A stretch of 64,000 nt of DNA from Motilimonas sp. E26 (GTDB lineage: Bacteria > Pseudomonadota > Gammaproteobacteria > Enterobacterales > CBDFNC01). Positions 26,951 through 36,686 of the stretch are shown here, in pieces. A model generated the notes under the pieces. That model did no database searches, was not told the origin of the DNA, and worked only from the letters and a program-made list of their open reading frames with translations. Every line of letters begins with the position of its first letter. The stretch's first letter is position 1. The stretch is taken from assembly GCF_021278025.1 (NCBI RefSeq), contig NZ_JAIBHJ010000001.1, positions 268,790 through 332,789 of the forward strand, in the 5' to 3' direction. The translations under genes and the position numbers were made by a program.

Positions 26951-29900
26951 CTATTCTCCCTGTGGCAACCTAGGTTGACATTGGTCACGAAACATTAATG
27001 TATAGGTAACTGGCAATACGATAAGTGTTAACACTGACGCAAAGCCTAAACCAAAAATAATAGTAATAGCCATTGAGCCGAAGAAAGCATCGTTTAACAA
27101 AGGCAGCATGCCAAGCATGGTCGTTATCGCTGCCATTAATACCGGCCGAACCCGACTGATAGTTGAGTCAATAACCGCTTGGAATGCCAGTTTGCCTTCA
27201 CTTAACTCTAAATTAATCTGATCAACTAGCACGATACCATTTTTAATGATCATCCCATTTAGGCTTAATATGCCAAGCATCGCCATAAAAGAAAATGGCG
27301 CGTCAAATAACAATAAACCCGACGCCACGCCGATCATTGCCAACGGCACTGTAAACCATATCACGAATGTTTGCTTAATCGAGTTAAACAAGATCACTGT
27401 GATGATAAACATCGCGAGAAACCCTAATGGAATTGAACCAAACACCCCAGCTTCAGCTTCTTTGGAAATTTCACGCTCGCCGCCCCATTCAAAGCCATAA
27501 CCGGCTGGTAATTCAATCGCTTCTATATCCGCCTTTATCTTATTAAGTACAGAGTCTGATGTTTCACCTTGGCCATTCACGGGATCAGCCAGTACCGAAA
27601 TAACACGTTTTCGGTCACGGCGCATAATCAATGGGTTTTCCCATTCAGTTTCAAAGTTAGAAACAACTTGAGTAATAGGTACAAAAGTATTGTTGTCTGA
27701 GCTCCATACTTGTATTTCAGAAATACTATCTACGTTTAGCCTTTCGCTAGCTGGCGCTCTGGCGATGATAGGTAAAAGATGGCTATTATCTCGATAGGTA
27801 CCAATCCTTTTTCCGCTAAAGTTCACCAGTAATGCATCATCTAAATCTTGTTTACTGATCCCTACTTCTCTGGCTTGCGCTAAAGATATCTGCGGACGAA
27901 TCAATGTGGATTGATTACGCCAATTATGACGTACACCGACAGCGGTGGGCTCGGCATTAAATATCGCGCTAGCTTGCGCCGCCAGTTCGCGTAACACCTT
28001 AGGATCATCGCCAAAAAATCGAGCTTCAAGTTTAGCCGCAGGCGCGGGACCATTTTCCATATATTTAAAACGATACTGAGCTTGTGGGTATGTGAAACTC
28101 AAGTCATTTTCTAATGTCCGCATAAACTTATTAAGTGCTGTTAAATCAGCCATCTCAATAATTATTTGGCCATAAGCGCTGTAGCCTTTTTCAGGCATGT
28201 AAGACAAATTAAAGCGTTGTGCGCCTTGACCAATCACGGACGATAAATTGACTAAACCAATATCATTGCGAGTTTGTTGCTGCATAATATCGCTCTCAAT
28301 ACGCGATATATGCTGCTCTGTTGCTCTGATATCTGTGCCTTCAGGCATCCACACATCGACAAAGAAAATCGGGGTATTTGAAGCAGGGAAAAAAACTTGC
28401 TTGACCTGACCAAAACCAATCACGGCCAACACCAATGCCACCATGACGAGGGATAGTGTGACCCAACGAAACCTCATGGCGAGGGTTAATACCTGACGGA
28501 AAACCGTAAACAAAATCCCCTTGTATGGGTCGCTTTCGTCTCCTTTGTTAACAATGCCGTCCTTAAAAAGCAGATGACAGAAAAAAGGCGTTAACGTCAT
28601 CGCGGTGATCCAGCTGATAAAGAGTGAAATTAATAGCACTTGAAATAATGAACGACAAAATTCACCCGTGGCAGTATCGGTTAAACCAATGGGTGCAAAC
28701 GCCATGATGGCAATAATCGTTGCCCCCAATAGCGGCCATTGTGTTTGCGAAACCACTTGCTTCGCTGTTTCCAAACGACTTTTACCGCGTTTGATCCCAA
28801 TGAGAATGCCTTCGGTAACAACAATAGCATTATCAACCAGCATACCAAGTGCAATGATCAGGGCGCCTAATGAGATTATTTGTAACTCAATATTGAGTAT
28901 ATTCATCACAATAAAGGTACCTAGGATCGTGAGTAATAATACTACTCCCATCAGCAACCCTGATCGCAGTCCCATAAAGATGAGCAAAACAACAATCACT
29001 ATACCAATAGATTCGGCTAAATTAATTAAAAAGCCACGCACGGTTTCATCAACAATTTTGCTTTGATCGTACACAGTGGTAAGCGCCATACCCATTGGCA
29101 ATTCACTATTAAGCGCTATCATTCGCGCATTGACAGCGGCGCCAACATCAACAACATTTACCCCACTAGAAAAGGCGATCCCCACTGACAACGCTTGATT
29201 GCCAGCGGAGTGATAAATATTAGCAGGCTGCTCTTGGGTATCCTTGTAAATTTCAGCTATATCGCCAAGATAGATGAGCTTATCACTGCTAGGCGGGCTA
29301 ATAAGTAAACGCTCCATTTGCGCTAAGTTATCAAATTCCCCTGTTGGATGGAGACGAATACGATGATTACCAACACGGGCACTCCCCGCGTTTGAAACCA
29401 CATTCTGACGTTGAAGCATGCTATAGATATAATCTTGGTCAAGGCCAAGCGCATTAAGCTTTTGCTGAGAAATTTCGACCACGACCTGATCCATCACCTT
29501 GCCTGCGATAGTGACTTTTTTTACGCCTTTAATCAGTACCAATTCGCGTCTTAAAAAATCAGCATAATTTTGCAATTCTCGATCACTGTAGCCCTGACCA
29601 GTCAGGTTTAACAAAATGCCATAAACATCACCGAAATCATCTATTACTTTTGGCGTCATCACCCCTTGCGGCAAAGTGTCCGACATATCATTTACTTTTC
29701 GACGCACTTCATCCCATATTTGCGGAAGTTCATCGGGTCCAAAATGTGCGGCCATTTCAATTTCTATTTGCGACAAGCCAGCACTGTTGACCGAAGTAAT
29801 ATGTTTTACTCCCTCCAGCTGCTGTAATGCGTCTTCAATGGGCAGCGTCACCTCTTCCTCGACCTGCTCTGGAGACGCACCAGGATAAGCGGTGACAACC

Positions 29901-30037
29901 AATGCCTGTTTGATCGTAAACTCAGGAAATTCTAACTGACCTAATTGAAAAAATGATACGGTTCCACCAACGAGCAGTAGCAAAGTAAACATCCAACTGA
30001 TCACTTTGTGCGTAATAGAATATTCGGCAAAATTCAT
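26951..30037 (-). CDS. RND efflux transporter, inner membrane permease
   Basis: 1028 residues with the two-fold RND layout: TM1 at about 13-33, a large periplasmic loop, six TM helices (about 335-520), a second loop, and a C-terminal TM bundle. LEFPEFTIKQALVVTAYPGA near the N-terminus and GMLVDNAIVVTE in TM4, with the paired Asp replaced in part, are typical of AcrB/HAE1-like and related three-component pumps. The substrate is unknown. It lies 113 bp after its periplasmic adaptor gene, forming an operon. No outer-membrane partner is encoded here. Confidence 0.93.
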   Translation of the reverse strand: MNFAEYSITHKVISWMFTLLLLVGGTVSFFQLGQLEFPEFTIKQALVVTAYPGASPEQVEEEVTLPIEDALQQLEGVKHITSVNSAGLSQIEIEMAAHFGPDELPQIWDEVRRKVNDMSDTLPQGVMTPKVIDDFGDVYGILLNLTGQGYSDRELQNYADFLRRELVLIKGVKKVTIAGKVMDQVVVEISQQKLNALGLDQDYIYSMLQRQNVVSNAGSARVGNHRIRLHPTGEFDNLAQMERLLISPPSSDKLIYLGDIAEIYKDTQEQPANIYHSAGNQALSVGIAFSSGVNVVDVGAAVNARMIALNSELPMGMALTTVYDQSKIVDETVRGFLINLAESIGIVIVVLLIFMGLRSGLLMGVVLLLTILGTFIVMNILNIELQIISLGALIIALGMLVDNAIVVTEGILIGIKRGKSRLETAKQVVSQTQWPLLGATIIAIMAFAPIGLTDTATGEFCRSLFQVLLISLFISWITAMTLTPFFCHLLFKDGIVNKGDESDPYKGILFTVFRQVLTLAMRFRWVTLSLVMVALVLAVIGFGQVKQVFFPASNTPIFFVDVWMPEGTDIRATEQHISRIESDIMQQQTRNDIGLVNLSSVIGQGAQRFNLSYMPEKGYSAYGQIIIEMADLTALNKFMRTLENDLSFTYPQAQYRFKYMENGPAPAAKLEARFFGDDPKVLRELAAQASAIFNAEPTAVGVRHNWRNQSTLIRPQISLAQAREVGISKQDLDDALLVNFSGKRIGTYRDNSHLLPIIARAPASERLNVDSISEIQVWSSDNNTFVPITQVVSNFETEWENPLIMRRDRKRVISVLADPVNGQGETSDSVLNKIKADIEAIELPAGYGFEWGGEREISKEAEAGVFGSIPLGFLAMFIITVILFNSIKQTFVIWFTVPLAMIGVASGLLLFDAPFSFMAMLGILSLNGMIIKNGIVLVDQINLELSEGKLAFQAVIDSTISRVRPVLMAAITTMLGMLPLLNDAFFGSMAITIIFGLGFASVLTLIVLPVTYTLMFRDQCQPRLPQGE

Positions 30038-30150
30038 CCATTATACCTCGTTCTAGTAACATAACGGCTTAACTGCAAGTTGCTGCATGGTGAGCTAAAG
30101 TGCTGGCTAAACAGCGAGTAGAGAAGTGCAAAACGAATAGATAACATTCA

Positions 30151-31233
30151 CTACACCCCTCGCTGTCTGCGCAGGGGCTTAACATTTAAGCCTTCCGCTA
30201 AAAATTGCACACCTGCAACCACCACTTTGTCTCCAGCTCTCACACCATGAGTCACTTCAATGCCCTTATTGGTTACCTTGCCTAGGCTTACTTGGCGTGA
30301 ATTAACCGTGCCGCTACTTGTATCAAAAATCCATACCACACTCTTGCCGTCATGGTCGCGTTTCATGATCGCGTTAACAGGTAAAATGGCTGCCACAGTA
30401 CTTGATTGGCTTGCTGGTATATCCATGATCACTTCAGCACTCATGCCAGGCAGCACGGCCATGTCTTCTGGTTGAGGCAAAGTAAACACCACCTCATAGC
30501 TTTGCGTACCAGGCGTAATTTGCGAGGAATATTCTTTCAGCTTCACCGGCAACGTTAAGTCTGGGTTGATCGCAAACCTTACACTTGCCTGACCTTGCGC
30601 ATTGACTTTAAAGTGTTGGAGGTTGTTAACAAAAGACTCGGGAACTTGGATTTTCACATCAAGGTATTGCCCTTCTTGTAATACTAAAATGGATTGACCT
30701 GCCTGCACCATTTGATAATTATCCACGAGAACCTTAGCCACTATGCCCTCATAAGGGGCGATTAAATTGGTGTAACTTAGTTGGTCTTGTGCGCTGGCTA
30801 AACTGGCTCTTGCAGACTTAACTTGCGCTTTAGCCAAATCGTAATCAGCTTGAGAAATCAGTTTTCGGCGTAATAACTGGTCTTTACGCTTAAAGTCGGC
30901 AGCTGCTAATTGATAATCCGCCTCGCGATGCAAGAGCGTATTACGCGCATCACGGTTATCTAAACGCGCCAAAACCGTGCCTTTCGTCACGGTATCCCCT
31001 TCGTGTAATGAAAGGTCAACAAGATGGCCAGATAGCCTAAATGCTAACTTAGCCTGCTTAGTTGCAGCCACTTTAGCTGGAAACACCCGTGTTAAATCCG
31101 CACTGCGGTCGGTTATTTCAAGTAATTTGACTGGCCTTACCGTGGCTGTTGTCATTTCAAGGGACTCAGCACTGCAACCTATTAATAGTGCCCCTAAAAC
31201 AATGAGTGAAACATTAGTCAGTAAACGTCTCAT
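30151..31233 (-). CDS. RND efflux periplasmic adaptor (membrane fusion protein)
   Basis: 360 residues with a lipoprotein signal (lipobox LIGC near 17-20). A split lipoyl/barrel-sandwich domain (GTVLARLDNRDARN and APYEGIVAKVLVDNYQMVQAG) flanks a helical hairpin that reads AAADFKRKDQLLRRKLISQA. A C-terminal beta-barrel domain is seen (GMSAEVIMDIP, VNAIMKRDHDGKSVVWIF). It links the pump to an outer-membrane channel. It is the first gene of the efflux operon and is divergent from a LysR gene that probably controls it. Confidence 0.93.
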   Translation of the reverse strand: MRRLLTNVSLIVLGALLIGCSAESLEMTTATVRPVKLLEITDRSADLTRVFPAKVAATKQAKLAFRLSGHLVDLSLHEGDTVTKGTVLARLDNRDARNTLLHREADYQLAAADFKRKDQLLRRKLISQADYDLAKAQVKSARASLASAQDQLSYTNLIAPYEGIVAKVLVDNYQMVQAGQSILVLQEGQYLDVKIQVPESFVNNLQHFKVNAQGQASVRFAINPDLTLPVKLKEYSSQITPGTQSYEVVFTLPQPEDMAVLPGMSAEVIMDIPASQSSTVAAILPVNAIMKRDHDGKSVVWIFDTSSGTVNSRQVSLGKVTNKGIEVTHGVRAGDKVVVAGVQFLAEGLNVKPLRRQRGV

Positions 31234-31463
31234 AATATTAACTCCATAAATATTGCTAAATCGTCTAGCGTTGAGTTAACGATATCAGTCATTAAAGTTG
31301 ACAAAAACGGAATCAAATGGAACCGATAGTTCCATAAAATGAGACAAAATAAGCTTGAACTCAGTGATTTTTATGTAAAACTGTTAACACTTAAACAAGT
31401 GGCTTAGTACGCACGAGTGGTTAAATAACCTCAGTATTCCCTAAACCGGTTACAACTAAGTAA

Positions 31464-31564
31464 CAGTATGTTTTACGCAAAGTTTCGTTTTTAGGGGCGA
31501 AAACACTAAGCATATCGAGGTATATGCATAGGTTATGCAGGAAAGCCTACTATTTCGCTTATCC
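31464..31564. repeat. Interspersed palindromic repeat, family C, copy 2 (inverted)
   Basis: From CAGTATGTTTTACGCAAAG to CTACTATTTCGCTTATCC. It is the reverse complement of the repeat at 22462-22567, at roughly 70% identity by eye with both ends conserved. It occupies most of the region between the efflux operon and the LysR gene, ending 17 bp before the LysR start, so it is probably transcribed in the leader. The remainder of the 31234-31463 gap should hold the divergent promoters. Confidence 0.65.
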
Positions 31565-31581
31565 AAGAGTCGGGTGATGTC

Positions 31582-32520
31582 ATGAAAACGGAAGATATTG
31601 CACTGTTTCACCGCATTGTAGAAACCGGTAGTTTAGTTGAGGCTGCTGATATTCTTAACTTACCAAAATCGACTTTAAGCCGCCGTTTACAAGCGCTGGA
31701 GGATGAACTGAACGTGAAGTTATTTCATCGTCAAAGCCGTGCTATGTCTCTAACAGCATCCGGTAGCCATTTTTACAGTAAAACGACACCTCTGTTAGCA
31801 GCGTTAGAGCAAACTCGAACGGAGTTAACAGGGCATAAATCCGACGTATCAGGACACTTACGCATATTAATTGTGCCTGTTCCCGAACAGCTGTGGATCA
31901 CACGGGTGATTTTTGACTTTATGGATCAAAACCCAGAGCTGTCAGTTGAGCTAATCGTCAGTGCTGAACCACAAAATATGATCCGTAATAACATCGATTT
32001 AGCTTTTTTACTCGAAGACACATTCAATGAAACTGAGATGGTTGCGCGGCATATATGTGACGAAAAAATACATTTCTACGCCAGCCCTGACTATATTAAA
32101 AATTCACCTGTCCCTATCTCGCTCGAAGAGCTGCCTAATCACAACTCTATCCTTTTTCGTTACCCTAATGGCCGAGTTTTTAATAACTTCCCTATCGGTG
32201 AAGACAAGGTGTTAACACTCAAAGGTAATTTATGTGTGAACAATCTTGAGGCCATCTTAGAAGCAACACTGACTGGGCGTGGTATATCTATGATGCCGCG
32301 GCCATACGTACAAGAGTTTATTGATAATGGCCAATTGATCATGCTATTTGAAGAAATAGGGCCATTTGAAGGCAAATGCTATCTTGTTTATCCATCTAGG
32401 CGTTTTATTAGTTTAGCCAGTCAACGCTTTATCGACTTTATGATGAATACGTTGGAGCAACACAAACAAAGTAACGCAGGTAATATTGGTATTGCTGCTC
32501 ACGGCTTAATACACAGATGA
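31582..32520 (+). CDS. LysR family transcriptional regulator
   Basis: 312 residues. The N-terminal winged helix-turn-helix reads EAADILNLPKSTLSRRLQALE, shown here in its recognisable core LNLPKSTLSRRLQ, followed by the usual LFHRQSRAMSLTASG. The C-terminal effector-binding domain has the two-lobed LysR pattern. Divergent placement suggests control of the neighbouring RND efflux operon. The ligand cannot be inferred. Confidence 0.95.
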   Translation: MKTEDIALFHRIVETGSLVEAADILNLPKSTLSRRLQALEDELNVKLFHRQSRAMSLTASGSHFYSKTTPLLAALEQTRTELTGHKSDVSGHLRILIVPVPEQLWITRVIFDFMDQNPELSVELIVSAEPQNMIRNNIDLAFLLEDTFNETEMVARHICDEKIHFYASPDYIKNSPVPISLEELPNHNSILFRYPNGRVFNNFPIGEDKVLTLKGNLCVNNLEAILEATLTGRGISMMPRPYVQEFIDNGQLIMLFEEIGPFEGKCYLVYPSRRFISLASQRFIDFMMNTLEQHKQSNAGNIGIAAHGLIHR

Positions 32521-32628
32521 TGGGTAAAGTAGCGGCCATGCCTTTGGCCGCCAAATCAGAACAGTAACAGTAGCGTTTAGGTAAAAAGTACTTTACCGAG
32601 CACTCATTACTGCTAGCGTAAACTCACG

Positions 32629-33222
32629 TTAGCCTTTAAATAATTCTTTTTGCAATTGCTTGTTGTGAACTGAAGATAATACGAGCAAAGAACAAATTGC
32701 CCCCAGTAAGGCTAATCCCATGTCTGATTGCGTATCCCAAACATAGCCTTGTGTGCCGAGAAATGCTTCCGCATTCTCACCAGTAGCAATTGCTACCCAC
32801 CATTCAACTAGCTCATAGAAGGCACTAAAGGCTAAGCAAATAGACACAATAATAACACTGCGCCAAAAATCACCATTGACGACATTTTTACGTATTAATA
32901 TTTCTCTAGCCAGTAAAGCTGGCACAAAGCCTTGAAAGAAATGGCCGACCTTATCGTAATTGTTTCGCTCTGAGCCAAATAAGCCATCAAACAGCGGCAC
33001 TTCAGCATAGGTGTAATGCCCACCAACCATCAGCACAACGCAATGCGCAAGAATAAAGAAGTATAGTATGGGAGTAAGCCTAAAAGACTGATAAGTAGCC
33101 GCTACTAATACTGCACCGATAATGGCCGGTAAAACTTCTAAAAACCAAGTGAATTGATCTTTTGGCTCTATGCCAGACCAAAACAAAACGGCTAAAAAGG
33201 TGAATGCCCAAAGATGTTTAAT
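32629..33222 (-). CDS. DUF2238 family membrane protein, probable ATT start
   Basis: A multi-pass membrane protein with DUF2238 features: WSGIEPKDQFTWFLEVLP, NNYDKVGHFFQGFVPALLAREI and SAFYELVEWW. An ATG/GTG/TTG-only start at 33186 would cut into the first helix. Extending in frame adds IKHLWAFTFLAVL and reaches ATT at 33220-33222, which is exactly 7 nt after AGAGGA (33230-33235). No ATG, GTG or TTG occurs between that site and the upstream in-frame stop. I therefore take ATT as the start, giving 197 residues. ATT starts are rare but known (infC). The function of the family is unknown. Confidence 0.75.
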   Translation of the reverse strand: MKHLWAFTFLAVLFWSGIEPKDQFTWFLEVLPAIIGAVLVAATYQSFRLTPILYFFILAHCVVLMVGGHYTYAEVPLFDGLFGSERNNYDKVGHFFQGFVPALLAREILIRKNVVNGDFWRSVIIVSICLAFSAFYELVEWWVAIATGENAEAFLGTQGYVWDTQSDMGLALLGAICSLLVLSSVHNKQLQKELFKG

Positions 33223-33288
33223 TTTTCTATCCTCTTACAATGTAACGATTAAGTGTTTATATAAGCACAAATATGTACCAACCTCTTA

Positions 33289-33492
33289 TTAAACCTCGCC
33301 AGTGCGCTGTATTGGCTTTGATGGTGCAGTGGGACTCTCCGTATGTTTCATGATATCCCGAAGGTCGAATAGGCAAATGGGTAGTGGTACGGTTAATTTG
33401 GCCAACCAGTTAGCAGTCATTTCATCACTTCGTAGATTAATGGTGGCATAGCAAAACAGTTCGGCACGCGCGTCCAAATCAGACTTGAACAT
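33289..33492 (-). CDS. Small hypothetical ORF overlapping a possible attC site
   Basis: 67 codons starting just after GTTATGC core-like sequence at 33496-33502. No family is recognised. The beginning overlaps what may be the left arm of an attC site (GGACGCGCGTGCC-type sequence), so the frame may not be translated. It lies 4 bp downstream of the DUF2867 gene. Confidence 0.3.
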   Translation of the reverse strand: MFKSDLDARAELFCYATINLRSDEMTANWLAKLTVPLPICLFDLRDIMKHTESPTAPSKPIQRTGEV

Positions 33493-33496
33493 AGTG

Positions 33497-33994
33497 TTAT
33501 GCCTGCTCTAAGCCTTTCAACGTACTTGGCACTATTATTTTATGAAATGGAGCAACGAAAAACATGTATATTTTCCCGAATACATTGTTCACATGAACCA
33601 CAGTGGTTGCATGAACTGTCGCAGCGCCTCCTTCAGGTTCAACTAAAAAAGAAACTCGGACGTTAAGGTGTTTATCACAGTCTTCTAATACAACTTCATG
33701 ATCCGTTATACTTACCAACGTAAAGATACCGACTCGTTCACCCACAACATATTCTGTACTGAGTTTTTTCTTGGGTACGTCTTGTAAACCACCCAAATGT
33801 TTCAAGCCGAGCTTGGAAACAATCCAATTTCTCATAGACATCAGAAATTCAATCCAAACAGGGGTTCTAGTAGCTATTTCAAGGAATACTTCAATAGCAG
33901 TTTGGTTGTTATATTTTATTCTTTTTGAAAAGCTATCAAAGAAATACGCCCCCTTTGAATACTCATTCAATATTGATTTATTGGGTATAGGCAT
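33497..33994 (-). CDS. DUF2867 family protein (cassette-like gene)
   Basis: 165 residues from ATG 33994, with AAGGAGAG 5-7 nt upstream. The longer frame to 34093 reads through a group II intron remnant and is not real. The C-terminal VNNVFGKIYMFFVAPFHKI and the earlier GERVGIFTLVSITDHEVVL match the DUF2867 pattern, found alone or fused to short-chain dehydrogenases. The stop codon lies inside GCATAAC, an integron-type core site, and the start is about 20 bp after the intron 3' end. Both fit a mobile gene cassette. Confidence 0.75.
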   Translation of the reverse strand: MPIPNKSILNEYSKGAYFFDSFSKRIKYNNQTAIEVFLEIATRTPVWIEFLMSMRNWIVSKLGLKHLGGLQDVPKKKLSTEYVVGERVGIFTLVSITDHEVVLEDCDKHLNVRVSFLVEPEGGAATVHATTVVHVNNVFGKIYMFFVAPFHKIIVPSTLKGLEQA

Positions 33995-34013
33995 AAACTC
34001 TCCTTCAAAATGC

Positions 34014-34300
34014 AATCGTGGTAGAGCCCCATCACTGGGCCGCCCCACACAGCTCCCGACTGGCGCTTCTGTTGCAACATAAGAATGCATCAAGCTTTTT
34101 GCTCTTCAATTATATATTCGCGCGTGTAAATCACGCGCCTAGAACCAATCTAAGTGAATACATCGTTTACTCATTTTTGGTCGAACAACTGCGTAATACA
34201 TTAGCATCTTATTGAAATGACTCCAATTATAACTTCACCTAGCACTTCGCCTATTCAGCCATTTGTACAAACTGTGCAGCACATAACGATGCAGTTTTTT
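34014..34300 (-). mobile_element. Group II intron remnant, copy 1 (3' end)
   Basis: On the minus strand this ends in a domain V/VI-like structure: GGGCCGCCCCACACAG and GGTAGAGCC on the plus strand form the terminal stem, ending CTACCACGAT. The rest matches the 3' end of the intron-encoded protein gene at 49957-51137, including the GAATACATCGTTTACTCA and TACATTAGCATCTTATTG segments. The reading frame is truncated. A short extra segment at 34300-34343 (GCAAATTTGGCAGGTGCTG) recurs at 37643-37675. Confidence 0.7.
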
Positions 34301-34346
34301 AGCGCCTGTTTGCAAATTTGGCAGGTGCTGTAAATTCCTTATGCCA

Positions 34347-34973
34347 CTAGCGGTCACTGATTACGACTTTGCTTGCTAGCCCAATTAGCAAAACACCTGA
34401 GACGCCTTCAAGTGCTCGTGAGTATCGCTGAGAATTCGGACGACTAAAAACCCAGCTACCAACTGACGCATATAAAACATTGCACATTGTAGCGAGTGCG
34501 CTGAATAGCAAACCAAGCACTAGTAATTGCATAGAAGCAGAGCCTGTTGATGTATCAATGAACTGGGGCAGGAATGAAAGAAAGAACAGTGCTACCTTAG
34601 GGTTCAAAACACTAACGATTACACCTTGTACAAATACATTTTTATTGTCTTCAACGCTTTCACTAACCACGATTTTTCCGCCCCCTCGCCACATAGAAAG
34701 TAGCGACTGAACACCCAAATAGACTAGGTAAGCAGCGCCAAGCCATTTCACCGCACTAAAGGCAACCGCAGAGCTAAGGATTATCGCGGATAAACCCAAT
34801 GCCGCAGCCAATGTATGAATAAAGTAGCCAACACCGAGTCCAATAGCCGCTTTAAACCCAGTTGCCAGCTTCCCCCTCATAGTGTTCGAAACGATGTAGA
34901 TAACGTCTGGCCCTGGTATCATGTTGATAGCAAGACAAGCGACCACAAATAATAATAGTGAATTTACATCCAT
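34347..34973 (-). CDS. LysE/RhtB family amino acid exporter
   Basis: 208 residues from ATG 34973, with GGAGGAAAGAAA directly upstream. The frame upstream of it runs into intron sequence. The N-terminal helix with INMIPGPDVIYIVSNTMRGK is the LysE/RhtB signature, followed by GLGVGYFIHTLAAALGLSAI and VLNPKVALFFLSFLPQFID. Six hydrophobic segments are visible. It probably exports an amino acid or homoserine lactone-like compound. The start is about 30 bp after the 3' end of an intron remnant, as for its neighbours. Confidence 0.9.
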   Translation of the reverse strand: MDVNSLLLFVVACLAINMIPGPDVIYIVSNTMRGKLATGFKAAIGLGVGYFIHTLAAALGLSAIILSSAVAFSAVKWLGAAYLVYLGVQSLLSMWRGGGKIVVSESVEDNKNVFVQGVIVSVLNPKVALFFLSFLPQFIDTSTGSASMQLLVLGLLFSALATMCNVLYASVGSWVFSRPNSQRYSRALEGVSGVLLIGLASKVVISDR

Positions 34974-35005
34974 TTTCTTTCCTCCATGCTGAATGCCTTG
35001 TGACA

Positions 35006-35200
35006 ATTGTGGTAGAGCGCTCCATAACTGGGCCGCCCCACACAGCACCGAACGTGCGCTTCCTTTACAACATAAGAACGCATCGAGCTTTTGGGGCCTC
35101 AGTTATATATATCACCACGCGTCTAGTACCAATCTAAGTGAATACATCGTTTACTCACTCTTAGTCGATCAACTGCGTAATACATTAGCATCTTATTGAA
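35006..35200 (-). mobile_element. Group II intron remnant, copy 2 (3' end)
   Basis: Same 3'-terminal segment as copy 1, about 195 bp, with the domain VI stem (GGTAGAGCGC, GGGCCGCCCCACACAG), the domain V-like hairpin and the last codons of the maturase gene. Homology stops after ATCTTATTGAA. It lies directly upstream of the LysE gene. Confidence 0.7.
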
Positions 35201-35291
35201 TCATCAGCATTGTTTTCGGCCTGTTTGTATCCCTCTTGATCCCCTGCTCCCTGCCTATTACAGCATTGTCGATGATATAAGACACTAAGCA

Positions 35292-35320
35292 AGAAAGGGC
35301 GTAACGCCCTTTCTGTTTTC
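35292..35320. terminator. Strong hairpin, probable bidirectional terminator
   Basis: AGAAAGGGCG / CGCCCTTTCT with a 3-nt loop, followed on the plus strand by GTTTTC. It lies 30 bp beyond the stop of the MFS gene and probably terminates it. Confidence 0.6.
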
Positions 35321-35349
35321 TTTACTGGATTATCTAAGAGAGGGGAATA

Positions 35350-36591
35350 CTAGCCTGCCGGGTTTTCTCCGTGCGCCAAATGCTTACAACGCTGTTTTGG
35401 CTGAATCTGTTCAGGCTGAAGGGGTGCCTCTCCCGTGTCTGCACCTGACAACTTGGGCGATAAACCAAGTACAGCTAAGCCAGCCAGCGCGACAGCAGCC
35501 CCCGTCCAGATCACACTATGAAGACTATAACCAATATCCAGCATCAGCCCAGCAGCAAAGCTACCAAACATAATGCCAACGTTAATCACGGAGGCGTGCA
35601 AAGTGTTGATAAAAGCCCGTTGCCCCTGCGGTAATTCCATCAAACGGCTGACCAAAGCAGGGTTGAGGCTAATACCACAAAACCCCATGACAATCAGACA
35701 AATCACCGCTACCCAACTGCTCTCTACAAACAGGGCAAAGACCGAAAAAGTGCCAATGAGAATGAGCAACCCACTTATCAATGTTACTTTCGCGTGTTTC
35801 ACCGCCAGCATAGCTACAACATGATTACCAGCCAACATGCATACCCCGTAGGCGAACAGCAGCCAGGTCACTGCATTTTCTGGTAAGCCTGCCAAATCGG
35901 TCAGGAGCGGCACGATAAAACTGAATGGTGCATACACCGCACCTATCACACAGAAACTGGTGGCAAACACCCACCATAAACGGCGATCAAGCACCCCTTT
36001 CAATTCCTGTTTGATCGGGTGTGGTGCTTCAGCCGGTAAGGAAGGAATGGCTTTAAGCGTGATCAGAGCACTGATTGTTCCAAGTGCCACCACCAGATAA
36101 AAACTCTCGCGCCAGCTCCATTGTTCAGCCACCACTTTTGCCAGCGGCAGACCAATAATCGTCCCGAGCATGATGCCAGCCAGCACCAATGCTACTGCGC
36201 GTAAGGTATCCTGAGGTGCCGTCATACGAGAGCAAAGGCCAATGGACACACCAAAGAAAGCACCAGCCACCATACCCGTGATGGCTCGCGCCACCATCAA
36301 TTGACTATAATTTTGCGCCAGTGCGCCAAACAGCTCACCCAACAGGAAAATGACATACAAGCAAGCCAGAATGGTACGGGGCGGAAAGCGCGACAAAATC
36401 AGCATTAAGATCGGGCCACCGATCGCCATACTGGCAGCAAATGCCGACACCAGATATCCCACCTCCGCGATGGTAACCCCCAAGTCTGCGGCCAACTCTG
36501 GCATAAAGCCCAGCACCTGCAACTCGCAGGAAATCATAATAAAGATACCGAGGCTGAGTAAGTAAACCCCGGAAGGTAGACGAGATCGCAT
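35350..36591 (-). CDS. MFS transporter (DHA1/AraJ-like sugar or drug efflux)
   Basis: 413 residues with 12 hydrophobic helices. Motif A-like regions are YLVSAFAASMAIGGPILM, then RFPPRTILACLYV. The helix 4-5 region has MVARAITGMVAGAFFGVSIG, typical of the AraJ/YdhP group. The C-terminus is hydrophilic. It is divergent from a LysR gene with 95 bp between the starts, a common transporter-regulator pair. The DNA of this pair appears more GC-rich in third positions than the surrounding small genes, which suggests separate acquisition. Confidence 0.92.
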   Translation of the reverse strand: MRSRLPSGVYLLSLGIFIMISCELQVLGFMPELAADLGVTIAEVGYLVSAFAASMAIGGPILMLILSRFPPRTILACLYVIFLLGELFGALAQNYSQLMVARAITGMVAGAFFGVSIGLCSRMTAPQDTLRAVALVLAGIMLGTIIGLPLAKVVAEQWSWRESFYLVVALGTISALITLKAIPSLPAEAPHPIKQELKGVLDRRLWWVFATSFCVIGAVYAPFSFIVPLLTDLAGLPENAVTWLLFAYGVCMLAGNHVVAMLAVKHAKVTLISGLLILIGTFSVFALFVESSWVAVICLIVMGFCGISLNPALVSRLMELPQGQRAFINTLHASVINVGIMFGSFAAGLMLDIGYSLHSVIWTGAAVALAGLAVLGLSPKLSGADTGEAPLQPEQIQPKQRCKHLAHGENPAG

Positions 36592-36686
36592 AATTTCATT
36601 CCATATAACGGTTAAGATTCACTCAGTATCATTTATGAAATATCATAAATAAATAATTAAAATTCATTTCAGTAATGATCTTATTC

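Noticed and set aside
31440..31470. Ter-like sequence (TTAGTTGTAACC on the minus strand)
   Set aside because: Only the GTTGTAAC core fits; the flanks required by E. coli Tus do not match, and it lies in an unrelated promoter.
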